DNA of 64,000 bases from Pelagibacteraceae bacterium AG-426-E17. GTDB taxonomy: Bacteria; Pseudomonadota; Alphaproteobacteria; Pelagibacterales; Pelagibacteraceae. The position numbers were made by a program, and so were the translations under genes. Shown one piece after another: positions 47,420 through 57,743 of the stretch (position 1 is the stretch's first letter; every line of letters begins with the position of its first letter). The notes beneath the pieces are model-generated. The model saw only the letters and a list, made by a program, of their open reading frames with translations. It made no database searches and was not told where the DNA came from. The stretch spans positions 62,001 through 126,000 of the forward strand of contig QCNP01000001.1 in NCBI GenBank assembly GCA_003210095.1. Direction: 5' to 3'.

Positions 47420-47716
47420 ATGTTTTTTGGATTCTTATCTTTATTTATCATTTATCTTCTACATCAATATATTACTGCTTGGATCAGGTATTATAATAAG
47501 ACAGATGAAAGATTTGGAAATTCTGTATGGAGATGGTCGTATGATTATCAAGTAAAAGGGGTCAGAGATGTATCAGATTTAGACGACAAAGAGTTTGTAA
47601 GAAAAAGAAGGTTAAGAAACAGAACAGTTTCATTTATGTATTGGAACTTTTTTATAGGATTTACTGTTTCTATGTATTTGATAAGTGATGTTCTTATGTT
47701 TATTTTAAATAATTGA
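47420..47716 (+). CDS. Small hypothetical membrane protein
   Basis: A 98-residue protein with two hydrophobic segments (about 1-18 and 72-95) and a charged, Arg-rich middle (YYNKTDERFGNSVWRWSYD, KEFVRKRRLRNR). I recognise no family. It follows ssrA and converges with the MazG-like gene, with one base between the stops. Confidence 0.55.
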   Translation: MFFGFLSLFIIYLLHQYITAWIRYYNKTDERFGNSVWRWSYDYQVKGVRDVSDLDDKEFVRKRRLRNRTVSFMYWNFFIGFTVSMYLISDVLMFILNN

Positions 47717-47717
47717 A

Positions 47718-48089
47718 CTAAGATAAAAATTTTTTTAAATCTGGCTCAAAATAATTTGGACCTTTCATAACTTTACCATGTTCATTATAAATTGGCTTAC
47801 CATCATTCCCTAATTTACTCATATTGGATCTTTGAACCTCACTAAAACAATCATCTAGATTTATGCCAAATGCATGTCCCGCTCCATAAGTAACATAAAG
47901 TATGTCAGTTAAAGCGTCTGCAACTTCTTTAATATCTTTATTAAAAAGGGCATCTTTAAACTCTTTAAGTTCCTCCTCTATTAAACTTATTCTTAAATTA
48001 TTTATTTTTTCACTACTTAAGCTTGGGCGATTTTTGACTTCTTGACCAAAGGTTTTCATAAATAAACCAACTTTTTCAAAATTTGTCAT
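47718..48089 (-). CDS. MazG-like nucleotide pyrophosphohydrolase
   Basis: A 123-residue all-alpha NTP pyrophosphohydrolase-like protein. LIEEELKEF and EVADALTDILYVTYGAG form the EExxE...ExxD metal-binding pattern of the MazG/HisE superfamily, which hydrolyses nucleoside triphosphates to monophosphates. GKPIYNEHGKVMKGPNYFEPDL is the C-terminal tail typical of the short phage-like branch. The exact substrate is unknown. Confidence 0.82.
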   Translation of the reverse strand: MTNFEKVGLFMKTFGQEVKNRPSLSSEKINNLRISLIEEELKEFKDALFNKDIKEVADALTDILYVTYGAGHAFGINLDDCFSEVQRSNMSKLGNDGKPIYNEHGKVMKGPNYFEPDLKKFLS

Positions 48090-48146
48090 GCGTCTCCTAT
48101 ATGATTCTTTTATTTTTTAATGTATAAGAAAAGTACAATTATCCAA

Positions 48147-49535
48147 ATGAAATTTAGGAAAGAATTTGACAGTATTGGATCTATAAATGTTCCAAATGAT
48201 AAATATTGGGGTGCATCCACACAAAGATCAAAAAAATATTTTGATATTGGAGAAATTTACGTAAAAAAAGTACTTATAAAATCTATCGCTGTTATTAAAA
48301 AAGCTGCAGCCATTGTTCATAAAAAAGAAAATCAAATTAATAAAAAAATAGCAAATGTAATAATTAAAGCCTCGGACGAAATAATAAAAGGTAGGCTGGA
48401 TGATAACTTTCCACTAAAAGTTTGGCAAACTGGATCAGGAACGCAAACTAATATGAATGTTAATGAGGTAATATCTAACCGAGCGATTGAATTGATGGGA
48501 GGAAAGAAAGGATCGAAAAAACCCGTACATCCTAATGACCATGTGAATAAATCTCAATCGACGAATGATGTATTTCCCTCGGCTATGCATATAGCAATTG
48601 CTTTGGAAACCAAAAATAAACTTTTACCAAGCTTGGAAATTTTAAATAAAGAACTAAAACAGAAAGTAAACAAATTTAAGAATATAATTAAAGTTGGTAG
48701 AACACATCTTCAAGACGCTACGCCTTTAACATTAGGTCAAGAATTTTCTGGTTATCAAACTCAACTTGAAGATTGTATTATTAGAATAAAAAGGTCATTA
48801 AATGAAATATATTTCTTGGCTCAAGGTGGTACAGCAGTTGGAACAGGAATAAATACAAAAAAAAATTTTGACAAAAAAATGTGTAAAGAAATAAGTAAAA
48901 TAACTAAGTTAAAATTTTTGCCGGCGAGAAATAAATTTGCTGCTCTAGCAGCTCACGATCCAATTGTAAATTTTTCAGGCACTTTAAACACAGCAGCAGT
49001 TTGCTTAATGAAAATAGCAAATGACATTCGCTTTTTAGGTTCTGGGCCGAGAGCTGGATACGGTGAATTAATATTACCATCTAATGAACCAGGTTCATCG
49101 ATTATGCCTGGAAAAGTTAATCCTACACAATCTGAAGCAGTCACAATGGTGTGTGTCAAAGTAATTGGGAATCACACAGGTATTACACTGGCAGGTTCGC
49201 AAGGACAATTTGAATTAAATGTTTTTAAACCTTTGATTGCTCATAACATTCTTCAATCAATCGATATAATGTCTGATAGTTCTAAAAATTTTGCAAAATA
49301 TTGTGTTAAAGGAATTAAAGCTAATTCAGATAAGATAAAAAAAGATTTAGCAAATACCTTAATGCTAATAACCGCATTAGTCCCAAAAATCGGATATGAT
49401 AACGCTGCAATGATTGCAAAAAAAGCACTTAAAAATAAAACAACGTTAAAAGAAGAAGCAATAAAATCTGGATTAATAAAAGAAAAAGATTATGATAAAA
49501 TTGTTAACCCAAAAAATATGGTTCAACCTGCATAG
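48147..49535 (+). CDS. fumC: Fumarate hydratase, class II
   Basis: Interconverts fumarate and malate in the TCA cycle. I start it at 48147 (MKFRKEFDSIG) because it aligns with FumC N-termini; an in-frame ATG at 48120 would add nine residues. GSGTQTNMNVNEV, HPNDHVNKSQSTND, RTHLQDATPLTLGQEFSG and the catalytic GSSIMPGKVNPTQ loop are all visible. 462 residues, usual length. It overlaps the end of the convergent AsmA-like gene by 13 bp. Confidence 0.95.
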   Translation: MKFRKEFDSIGSINVPNDKYWGASTQRSKKYFDIGEIYVKKVLIKSIAVIKKAAAIVHKKENQINKKIANVIIKASDEIIKGRLDDNFPLKVWQTGSGTQTNMNVNEVISNRAIELMGGKKGSKKPVHPNDHVNKSQSTNDVFPSAMHIAIALETKNKLLPSLEILNKELKQKVNKFKNIIKVGRTHLQDATPLTLGQEFSGYQTQLEDCIIRIKRSLNEIYFLAQGGTAVGTGINTKKNFDKKMCKEISKITKLKFLPARNKFAALAAHDPIVNFSGTLNTAAVCLMKIANDIRFLGSGPRAGYGELILPSNEPGSSIMPGKVNPTQSEAVTMVCVKVIGNHTGITLAGSQGQFELNVFKPLIAHNILQSIDIMSDSSKNFAKYCVKGIKANSDKIKKDLANTLMLITALVPKIGYDNAAMIAKKALKNKTTLKEEAIKSGLIKEKDYDKIVNPKNMVQPA

Positions 49536-51109
49536 GATGAAATTATAAGGTTAGTGAAATTTTTAAGTTCTATCCAATTTGAAACTTTAATACCTCCACT
49601 ATTAAATTCATAAATTAGATTATCAAGCTTTTCATTAGGAACATCACCTTTGAGTTCAGGTATAACAATGTTAACAATTTTAATATTGTTCTTAGTTAAA
49701 TTTATAATTAGATCAAAATTGATGGTCTCTAAATCTACTCTATTTGCTTTTGCAACTACAAATTTATTATAGAATTTTTTCCGATCCAGAATTTGTAACT
49801 CAAAACTGCTCTTTAAGAAAATATTATTTTTATCTTCATATAATTTACTATTTAGAAAATTTAACTTAGCAATCTTTTCATTGGTCAATATAGTATCACT
49901 TAAATCTATATTTTCTCCAACAAAATTTACTTTTAAGTCAATTTTATTAAACAATGGATTGTTAAGAAAATTGTCACTTTTTATTTTTAATTTTCCATTA
50001 AAATTTTTATTTAATAAAAATTTTTTTGATATTATTTGCTGAAATAAAATATTATTTAATATATCATCTTCTAATTTAATTTTACTTAGTGTTGATATTA
50101 CGTCAAAGCTAAACGGATTTAATGACATAGTTCCTGAATATAAAAGTTTATTAGTACCAACAAAAGAATTTGATGAAGAAAAATTAATAATTTTATCTAT
50201 TATTTTGTAGTCAATAATATATTTAGATTTATTATACTTAATTTGAATATTTCTTGTTTGTTCATTATCCATAAAATTTTTATTTTGATTGAGTATACTA
50301 AAATTGATTTTTTTAAATTTAATATTGCTTATTATCTCAAATTTATTATCATCTTTTTTCCAATTAAAAATAAATGGAAGATTAAAAATTTCACCATTAG
50401 ATCTTACCAAATATTGATTCTTTATCGAATCTTTATAAATATTAACTTTCTGTAAATTTGAAAGAGCTACTGTCTCATCATTATCATCCTTATAAAAAAA
50501 GGTGCTTTTTTTAATAATAAGAGGTTTTTTGAAATATTTTTTTTCAAAAAAATTTTGTAAATATTCCAAGTCTGATTTTACTACGAAAAAATTAGAGTTA
50601 TATATTTCTATATAATTTATCTGTAAATTATTTTTTTTTAAAAAGCTCCCCTGATTTAAAAAAATTTTCAATTTTTTTATCTGTGCAAAGTTTTTTTCAT
50701 AATCTCCCTTTTTATTAAATATAATAACATCTTGAATTTCAAAATGGGGCTTTGGTAAAATTGAATATTTAATTTTGGGTGAAAGTGAAAAATTAAAATG
50801 GTAATTAGTTTGCAATATTTTGGTTAAATAGTTTTGTATTGATTTATTGTAAATAATACCTGGTACTGAAATGTAAATTAAATATAAAAAAAAAATTAAA
50901 CTACATATAAATATTGTTACATTAAGATTAAAAGTTGTTTTTATGTTATATGCTAATACATAAATTTTCTTTTTAATATCAATTTTAATGTAATTAATAA
51001 TTTGTAAAAAAAGTAAATGTAGACTTTTTTTTTTAGTTTTTTTTTTAGTCAAAAAAATTTTTTTTAAACTGTTAATAAATGGATTTATTTTGAATTTTAA
51101 ATATTTCAT
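49523..51109 (-). CDS. AsmA-like exported/membrane protein
   Basis: A 528-residue protein with one membrane helix (about 68-88) and a long, strand-rich extracytoplasmic part. LSPKIKYSILPKPHFEIQDVII (read in pieces: SPKIKYSILPKPHFEI) is the AsmA-type pattern just after the helix. AsmA-like proteins are bridge-type lipid-transfer or outer-membrane assembly factors. The 65-residue basic region before the helix (KKIFLTKKKTKKKS) is unusual. It is divergent from uvrD, 35 bp apart. The family call is moderate. Confidence 0.6.
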   Translation of the reverse strand: MKYLKFKINPFINSLKKIFLTKKKTKKKSLHLLFLQIINYIKIDIKKKIYVLAYNIKTTFNLNVTIFICSLIFFLYLIYISVPGIIYNKSIQNYLTKILQTNYHFNFSLSPKIKYSILPKPHFEIQDVIIFNKKGDYEKNFAQIKKLKIFLNQGSFLKKNNLQINYIEIYNSNFFVVKSDLEYLQNFFEKKYFKKPLIIKKSTFFYKDDNDETVALSNLQKVNIYKDSIKNQYLVRSNGEIFNLPFIFNWKKDDNKFEIISNIKFKKINFSILNQNKNFMDNEQTRNIQIKYNKSKYIIDYKIIDKIINFSSSNSFVGTNKLLYSGTMSLNPFSFDVISTLSKIKLEDDILNNILFQQIISKKFLLNKNFNGKLKIKSDNFLNNPLFNKIDLKVNFVGENIDLSDTILTNEKIAKLNFLNSKLYEDKNNIFLKSSFELQILDRKKFYNKFVVAKANRVDLETINFDLIINLTKNNIKIVNIVIPELKGDVPNEKLDNLIYEFNSGGIKVSNWIELKNFTNLIISSYAG

Positions 51110-51144
51110 ATTTTAATAAATCATTTATAGTGTTTTTACTTAAA

Positions 51145-53178
51145 ATGATAAATCCTGAATATTTTAATAATTTAAATAACTCTCAAAAAGAGGCAGTTTT
51201 ACATATATCAGGTCCTCTTTTAATAGTTGCAGGAGCAGGCTCAGGCAAGACAAAAGTTCTAACTTCTAGGATTGCGCATATTTTAGATAAGAATAAAGCA
51301 TTTCCTAACGAGATTTTAGCTGTAACTTTCACAAATAAAGCAGCAAGAGAAATGCAAATTCGTGTTACAAAAATTATGGGTAATAAGCAGGTAGGTTTAC
51401 CTTGGCTAGGAACTTTTCACTCAATTTGTGCAAAAATATTGAGACGACATGCCAAAGCAGCAGGTCTAAATCAAAATTTTACAATAATTGACCAAGATGA
51501 TCAAAATAGATTAATAAAAACAATATGTAACTCTGAAAACATTGATATAAAAAAAATATCTCCTAATTATATAATCTCTCTAATTAACAAATGGAAAAAT
51601 AATTCTTGGTATCCTAATGATGTGATTTTAAAGAAAGGAGATGGTCTAGAAAGACAATTACTTAAAATTTATAAAATTTATCAAGAAAAACTATTAAATC
51701 TTAATACATGTGATTTTGGTGATTTAATTCTGCATTGTGTTTCAATTTTTGAAAAAAATATTGACATTAATGAAATGTATTCAAAAAAACTAAAATATAT
51801 TTTGGTAGATGAGTATCAAGATACAAACTTTATTCAAAGTAAATGGTTAAAACTCTTAACGAGGTCCCATGATAATATCTGTTGTGTAGGTGACGATGAC
51901 CAATCTATTTATAGTTGGAGAGGTGCCGAAATTAAAAATTTCCTAGAATTTGATAAAGTTTATAAAAATACTAAAATCATAAGACTTGAAGAAAACTACA
52001 GATCTACCCAAAATATATTGAGTGTTGCCTCAAGTTTAATAAGTAACAACGATAATAGACTAGGTAAAAATTTAAAATCAAACAAAGAAAAAGGTGATTT
52101 AATTAAATTAAATTGTTTTAGGAATGGAAAAGATGAGGCTATTGGAGTATCTGAAATTTTGGAAAAAGACATATCAAAAAAATATAAACTAAATAACGTA
52201 GCAATTTTGGTAAGAGCTATTTTTCAAACAAGAGAATTTGAAGAAAGATTTTTAAAAATAGGTATGCCTTATAGAATAGTTGGTGGTATTAAATTTTATG
52301 AAAGAGCCGAAATAAAGGATTGTATAGCTTACCTTAGGATTGTTAATCAAAATAAAGACGATCTTGCCTTTGAAAGAATAGTAAATGTACCAAAGAGATC
52401 TGTGGGAGATAGTACATTTAAACAAATTTCTGAATATTCAAAAAAAAATAATTTCTCTTTTGAGAAATCATCTAAAAAATTAATCGAACTTAATCAAATA
52501 AAGCCCAAAACTAAGATTGGATTAATTGCTTTCTTAAATTTATTAGAGAAGTGGAGAAATGATTATTTTATAAAAAAAATCAGCCACATTAAGTTGCTTC
52601 AGACTATTTTAGACGAATCTGGATATTCAAATATATTAAAAAATAAAAAAGATTTAGAAAACGAAAATAAATTAGAAAATATTAAAGAATTGATAGTTGC
52701 AATGAAAGAGTTTGATAATTTAGAAAGTTTTTTAGAACATGTGTCGCTAGCAACATCAATAGATCAAGAATGGGATGGGGAAAAAGTAAATCTAATGACA
52801 ATGCACGCGTCTAAGGGTTTGGAATTTGACGCAGTATTTTTACCAGGATGGGAAGAAGGTTTGTTCCCACATCAAAGATCAATAGATGAAAAAGGTCATA
52901 ATGGTTTAGAAGAAGAGAGAAGATTAGCTTATGTGGGAATCACGCGTGCTAAAAAAGTAGCACATATATCTTTCTCGATGAATCGTTTTTATCAAGGTGA
53001 CTGGATTGATAGTATTTCATCAAGATTTATTGATGAACTCCCTGAAAAATTTATTGAGAAGAAAAATAATTACGAAATTATAGATGATGAACCTTTTGAT
53101 TTTAATCAAGATATAGATAATGAGAATAGTGATTATAAAAGTCCTGGCTGGATAAGATATCAAAAAAGAATTAAATGA
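51145..53178 (+). CDS. uvrD: UvrD/PcrA/Rep-type DNA helicase
   Basis: A superfamily 1A 3'-5' helicase of 677 residues. Walker A is AGAGSGKT (29-36), then LAVTFTNKAAREM (motif Ia), VDEYQDTN (Walker B), GDDDQSIYSWRGA (motif III) and LMTMHASKGLEFD (motif V) with VGITRAK (motif VI). It works in nucleotide-excision and mismatch repair or in replication restart. I use the ATG at 51145 (MINPEYF); a GTG at 51130 would add five residues. No strong ribosome site is visible for either. Confidence 0.92.
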   Translation: MINPEYFNNLNNSQKEAVLHISGPLLIVAGAGSGKTKVLTSRIAHILDKNKAFPNEILAVTFTNKAAREMQIRVTKIMGNKQVGLPWLGTFHSICAKILRRHAKAAGLNQNFTIIDQDDQNRLIKTICNSENIDIKKISPNYIISLINKWKNNSWYPNDVILKKGDGLERQLLKIYKIYQEKLLNLNTCDFGDLILHCVSIFEKNIDINEMYSKKLKYILVDEYQDTNFIQSKWLKLLTRSHDNICCVGDDDQSIYSWRGAEIKNFLEFDKVYKNTKIIRLEENYRSTQNILSVASSLISNNDNRLGKNLKSNKEKGDLIKLNCFRNGKDEAIGVSEILEKDISKKYKLNNVAILVRAIFQTREFEERFLKIGMPYRIVGGIKFYERAEIKDCIAYLRIVNQNKDDLAFERIVNVPKRSVGDSTFKQISEYSKKNNFSFEKSSKKLIELNQIKPKTKIGLIAFLNLLEKWRNDYFIKKISHIKLLQTILDESGYSNILKNKKDLENENKLENIKELIVAMKEFDNLESFLEHVSLATSIDQEWDGEKVNLMTMHASKGLEFDAVFLPGWEEGLFPHQRSIDEKGHNGLEEERRLAYVGITRAKKVAHISFSMNRFYQGDWIDSISSRFIDELPEKFIEKKNNYEIIDDEPFDFNQDIDNENSDYKSPGWIRYQKRIK

Positions 53179-54869
53179 TTAAAAAAATTATTAAATTAAG
53201 AGAAAAATTTAAAGAGTATAATATAGATGGTTATATAATTCCTAAAAATGACGAATTTTTTTCTGAATATGATCAAAATGATAGATTAAAAACTATTTCC
53301 AATTTTACAGGGTCGGCTGGCTTCGCAATTATACTAAAAAAAAAAAGTTATCTATTTGTAGATGGTAGGTACACCATACAAGCAAAAATGGAATCTGGAA
53401 AAGAATTTAAAATAATTAGTTATGAAAAAATTTTAAACTGCAAAATATTTAAAAATCTCACGATTGGTATTGATACAAAACTTTTCACCTCGCAACAAAT
53501 AGATAAATTTTTTTCAAAACATAATAGAATTAAGGAATTGAAATTTAATTTGATAGATTTTATATGTTATAAACAAAAAATTAATCATAAGCCCTTTTTT
53601 TCTTTAGACAAAAGTGTAGTCGGTGAAAGCCATCTGAGTAAAATTAAAAAAGTAGCAAACATTTTAAAAGAGAAAAAATCTAATTATTTATTTATCAGTG
53701 CACCCGAAAATGTTGCTTGGTTATTAAATATAAGAGGATACGATAACCCCAATAGTCCAATACCAAACTGTCGTTTATTAATAAGTGATAAAATGGATAT
53801 CTTCTTAATCTCAGAAAAAAAAAAAGCAAAAAATTTAATTAGACAAAAAAAAATTAAGAAAAATAACGTAATTGATTCAAAAAAGTTTCTTTTATTTATC
53901 AATAACTTAGAAAAGGGCAAAATTATTATTGACGATAAAAGTTGTTCAATATTCTTTGAAAATATTTTCAAAAAAAAATTTACAATAATAGGAAAACAAG
54001 ATCCGATTTATTTAATGAAATCTATTAAAAATAAGACTGAAATAAGTAATATGATTAAATGTCATGTTTCAGATGGTGTCGCTCTAACCAAATTTTTATA
54101 TTGGATAAAAAAAATAAATAAAAAAAAAATCAATGAATTTCAAGCCCAGACCAAGTTGGAAAATTTTAGAAAGAAAAATAAAAATTATTTATTTCCAAGT
54201 TTTAATACAATTGCTGGTGCTGGCAAAAATGGTGCAATTATCCATTACAGAGTGGATAAGTTAAAAGCAAAACAAATTAATAAAAATGATATTTTTTTAT
54301 GTGATTCTGGTGGTCAGTACAAGTTTGGTACCACAGATGTGACAAGAACAATCTGTTTTTCGAAACCTAAAAATTATATCAGAAATATTTTTACAAATGT
54401 TTTAAAAGGTCATATTGCGGTAGCAACCGCAGATCTAAACAGATTTTATAACGGTAAATTAATTGACCCCCTTGCCAGAAAATATCTTAAAAAAATTGGT
54501 TTGGATTACAAGCACGGCACTGGGCATGGTGTAGGCTTTTTTCTGAATGTACATGAAGGACCTCAATCAATATCTAAGTTTAATGATGTGAATTTTAAAG
54601 AAGGGATGATAATCAGTAATGAACCCGGATTTTATAAAAAAAATAATTTTGGGATTAGAATTGAAAATTTAGTTTATGTCAAAAAATTAAATAGAAAATT
54701 AATTTTCCAAAATCTTACTTTAGCACCAATAGACAAAGATTTGATTAATTTTGATAAATTACAAAAAAAAGAAAAAGATTATTTATTTAAATATCATGTA
54801 GAAGTTAGAAATAAATTGTCAAATTTCTTAAATAAAAATGAGAAAAAGTGGTTAGCTTCTTTTATTTAA
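53175..54869 (+). CDS. pepP: Xaa-Pro aminopeptidase (M24B, PepP-like)
   Basis: A 564-residue metalloaminopeptidase with two N-terminal creatinase-type domains and a C-terminal catalytic domain. Metal ligands are intact: DSGGQYKFGTTDVTRT (two Asp), GTGHGVG (His), NEPGF (Glu) and GIRIENL (Glu). It removes N-terminal residues before proline and probably recycles peptides. It overlaps uvrD by ATGA. Three-domain PepP forms of about 570-600 residues are typical in alphaproteobacteria. Confidence 0.9.
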   Translation: MIKKIIKLREKFKEYNIDGYIIPKNDEFFSEYDQNDRLKTISNFTGSAGFAIILKKKSYLFVDGRYTIQAKMESGKEFKIISYEKILNCKIFKNLTIGIDTKLFTSQQIDKFFSKHNRIKELKFNLIDFICYKQKINHKPFFSLDKSVVGESHLSKIKKVANILKEKKSNYLFISAPENVAWLLNIRGYDNPNSPIPNCRLLISDKMDIFLISEKKKAKNLIRQKKIKKNNVIDSKKFLLFINNLEKGKIIIDDKSCSIFFENIFKKKFTIIGKQDPIYLMKSIKNKTEISNMIKCHVSDGVALTKFLYWIKKINKKKINEFQAQTKLENFRKKNKNYLFPSFNTIAGAGKNGAIIHYRVDKLKAKQINKNDIFLCDSGGQYKFGTTDVTRTICFSKPKNYIRNIFTNVLKGHIAVATADLNRFYNGKLIDPLARKYLKKIGLDYKHGTGHGVGFFLNVHEGPQSISKFNDVNFKEGMIISNEPGFYKKNNFGIRIENLVYVKKLNRKLIFQNLTLAPIDKDLINFDKLQKKEKDYLFKYHVEVRNKLSNFLNKNEKKWLASFI

Positions 54870-56873
54870 CAATTTTAGCCACTGGTCCTGACTCAAAATT
54901 TCAATACCAAGTTCTTTAGCATGTTCAATTTTTCTTTTTGTTGGTTTTTCTCCTATAATTAGATAATCAAGCTTTTTAGATACATTGCTTATTATCGAGC
55001 CTGAATTTTGCTCAATTAATGACTTTGCCTCAGCTCTACTCATTCTATCGAGTTTGCCAGTAAGCATAAATGTTTTATTTTTTAAAAGCCCATTTTTTTT
55101 TAAATTAATACTGTCTTTGACGGACAGGATTTTATTAAGCTCATTAAGAACATTCAAATTTGTATTGTTATTAAAAAAATTTTTAATTGATTTAATTTGA
55201 GTTTCTCCAATACCATCAATATTTAACAATTCATTATAATTATTGTTTTTAGGAAATTCTAAAAAATTTTTTATACTTTTAATATGTCTTGCTATTAACT
55301 TTGCATTTTCTAATCCAATGTGTCTTATACCCAATGCGTAAATAAATCTATCTAAAGAAATATTCTTTCGCTGATCTATGGAGTATTTTAAATTTGAGGC
55401 AGACTGAATGCCCCAACCTTCAAAGTTCTTTATTTTGCTGTAATCTAAATTAAATATATCCTGAGGTAGCCTAATTAATTTTAAGTCCCAAAAATTTTCA
55501 ACTATCTTTTTTCCAAATCCCTCTATATTTAAAGCCTCCTTGGAGACAAAATGTTTAAGTCTCTCTTTTGCCATTTTATCACAATCAAATCCTTTATCTG
55601 GACATCTTCTGACTGCATCAAATTTTTTTGTAATTTTATTATACTCTTTTATAGTTTCATAACCACAAGGACACTTTGTTGGAAAAATAAATTTTTTAGA
55701 ATCTTTTTTTCTTTTTTCTTTATTTACTGCGATTACATGAGGTATTACATCACCAGCCCTTTCAATAGTTGCTATATCACCTTCTCTTATATCCTTTCTA
55801 TGAATTTCATCTTCATTATGCAAGGTTGCATTCGAAACTACTACTCCACCTATATTAATTGGCTTTATTTTTGCGACTGGAGTAAGTGCGCCCGTCCTAC
55901 CAACCTGGATTTCTATACTTAAAATTTTCGATATAGCACTATTTGCTGAAAACTTATGAGCTATTGCCCATCTTGGTGCATTAGCAACATTCCCTAAACG
56001 TTTTTGAAGATTGAAATCATTAACTTTATATACAATACCATCAATATCAAAATCCAAATCATCTCTTTTTTTTTCAATTGAATTGTAATTTTCAATTAAG
56101 TTATTAATACCAACTATTTTTTTGTTTAAATGATTTACTTTAAAACCCCATTTTTCTAAATTTTTAAGAAAATCACTTTGAGACTTTATTTTCATATTTT
56201 TTTCATAGCCAAATGTATAAGCAATAAATTTTAAAGGTATTTTTTTAGTTTCTGAAGGGTCCTTTTGACGTAAAGAACCTGAGGCAGCGTTTCTAGGATT
56301 TGCAAACTTGTTAGATAATTTTTTAAAATCAGAATTCTTGATGAATACCTCGCCTCTAATATCAATATCTTTTGGAAAATCTTTTTTTTGAATATTTTGT
56401 GGAATATCTTTAATAGTCTTAAGATTTTCTGTAATAACTTCACCTTCTTTACCATCTCCTCTCGATAATCCTGTTATGAACTTGCCATTTTTGTAGATTA
56501 GAGATGCTGAAATACCATCTATTTTAGGTTCTGCGCTATATTCAATTTTAAAATTTTTACTTTCGTTTAGATAATTAATTATTCTTTTTTGAAAGTTTTC
56601 TAAATCATCTCTATCAAAGGCATTTGACAAGGAAAGCATTGGAACTCTATGTTTGTCTTTTTTAAAATTTTTTGAAGGTTTAAAACCAACAATTAAGCTT
56701 GGTGAATTTGGACTTTTGAAATTATATTTTTTTTCAAGTTCTATTATTTCTTTTTTCAAATTATCAAATTGTTGATCCGTAACTAAGGGACTATTTTTTT
56801 GATAGTAATGCTCGCTATATTTATTTAAAAGTTTGATTTTGTCTATGTAAACTGTCTTTAAAGAACTTTTCAT
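54852..56873 (-). CDS. ligA: NAD-dependent DNA ligase
   Basis: Seals nicks in replication and repair. The adenylation lysine is in EPKIDG (AEPKIDGISAS), with SRGDGKEGE, NPRNAASGSLRQKD and the oligonucleotide-binding part with ERAGDVIPHV. The zinc finger is off-pattern: CPCG has one residue between the first cysteines, and the second pair is C-x6-C (CPDKGFDC). Helix-hairpin-helix repeats and a complete BRCT domain (LTGKLDRMSRAEAKSLIEQ region) follow. 673 residues, full length. It lies 2 bp after bamD, without the recN commonly found between them. Confidence 0.95.
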   Translation of the reverse strand: MKSSLKTVYIDKIKLLNKYSEHYYQKNSPLVTDQQFDNLKKEIIELEKKYNFKSPNSPSLIVGFKPSKNFKKDKHRVPMLSLSNAFDRDDLENFQKRIINYLNESKNFKIEYSAEPKIDGISASLIYKNGKFITGLSRGDGKEGEVITENLKTIKDIPQNIQKKDFPKDIDIRGEVFIKNSDFKKLSNKFANPRNAASGSLRQKDPSETKKIPLKFIAYTFGYEKNMKIKSQSDFLKNLEKWGFKVNHLNKKIVGINNLIENYNSIEKKRDDLDFDIDGIVYKVNDFNLQKRLGNVANAPRWAIAHKFSANSAISKILSIEIQVGRTGALTPVAKIKPINIGGVVVSNATLHNEDEIHRKDIREGDIATIERAGDVIPHVIAVNKEKRKKDSKKFIFPTKCPCGYETIKEYNKITKKFDAVRRCPDKGFDCDKMAKERLKHFVSKEALNIEGFGKKIVENFWDLKLIRLPQDIFNLDYSKIKNFEGWGIQSASNLKYSIDQRKNISLDRFIYALGIRHIGLENAKLIARHIKSIKNFLEFPKNNNYNELLNIDGIGETQIKSIKNFFNNNTNLNVLNELNKILSVKDSINLKKNGLLKNKTFMLTGKLDRMSRAEAKSLIEQNSGSIISNVSKKLDYLIIGEKPTKRKIEHAKELGIEILSQDQWLKLLNKRS

Positions 56874-56875
56874 AT

Positions 56876-57706
56876 TTATTTTAAAAGCCTTTTGAATTTT
56901 TTAAATATACCTTCCTTCTCTTTTTTTAATTCATTTTTTGTCATATATTTTTTATTGAATATTTTATAACTTTTTTCATACCATTCGCTAGATTGATAAT
57001 TATAACCTAATAAAGAAGCATATTTTTTTGCCTCATTTTCTAATCCAATATTGTAATGAAGTTCTACTAGTCTGTGCAAAGCCTCATCTATATATATTGT
57101 TTCTTCATAATTATTCACAACATTTTTATAACGATTGATTGCTGCCGCCCACTTTTTTTTTTTTATATAATGAAAACCAATATACATCTCTTTTGACGCT
57201 AAATAATCTTGTATTAAATCTAATTTATATGATGCATCTAACGCAAAATCAGTGTCTGGATAATTTTTAACAATGAATTTAAATTTGTCTTCAGCCATTA
57301 CCAGTGGCTCAAGGTCTTTTTTTTCATCTACAATTTTCTCATAATAAACCATTCCTAATAAGTAATGAGCATATGGAACATTTATATTATTTGGATACAC
57401 TTTAAGAAATCGTTTAAGCTCAAATTCAGCGTCATAATAATAATCTTGAGAATAATATGCATAGGCAGCCATTAAAGCTGATTTAGGAGCCCAAATAGAT
57501 TGTGGATATAACAATTCAGCCTCATTGAATTTTTTTGCAGCAAAAAGAACATCACCTTTATTTAATTCATCATAGCCTTCTTCAAAAGCTTCTATCATTT
57601 GAGTTTCTATATTTTTTTCAGTTATTACTGAAACTTTATCTTTTTTTGTGCATGACAAAATGGAAATTAATAAAAGAATAGAAATAAAATTAACAAATCT
57701 TTTCAT
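56876..57706 (-). CDS. bamD: Outer membrane assembly lipoprotein BamD
   Basis: A 276-residue outer-membrane lipoprotein of the BAM complex. The lipobox is ISILSC with the lipidated Cys19. Five TPR-like helix pairs follow: LYPQSIWAPKSALMAAYAYY, YPNNINVPYAHYLLGMVYYE, and so on. Alphaproteobacteria place it near lpxC. It lies 37 bp after lpxC. Confidence 0.92.
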   Translation of the reverse strand: MKRFVNFISILLLISILSCTKKDKVSVITEKNIETQMIEAFEEGYDELNKGDVLFAAKKFNEAELLYPQSIWAPKSALMAAYAYYSQDYYYDAEFELKRFLKVYPNNINVPYAHYLLGMVYYEKIVDEKKDLEPLVMAEDKFKFIVKNYPDTDFALDASYKLDLIQDYLASKEMYIGFHYIKKKKWAAAINRYKNVVNNYEETIYIDEALHRLVELHYNIGLENEAKKYASLLGYNYQSSEWYEKSYKIFNKKYMTKNELKKEKEGIFKKFKRLLK

Positions 57707-57743
57707 AATTGAATCAATATAAGTATTTTAATTTAACTTATAT

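Noticed and set aside
54985..55922. Open frames on the plus strand inside ligA (54985-55200, 55551-55922)
   Set aside because: They are antisense to a complete, well-conserved gene and have low-complexity hydrophobic products typical of AT-rich shadow frames.
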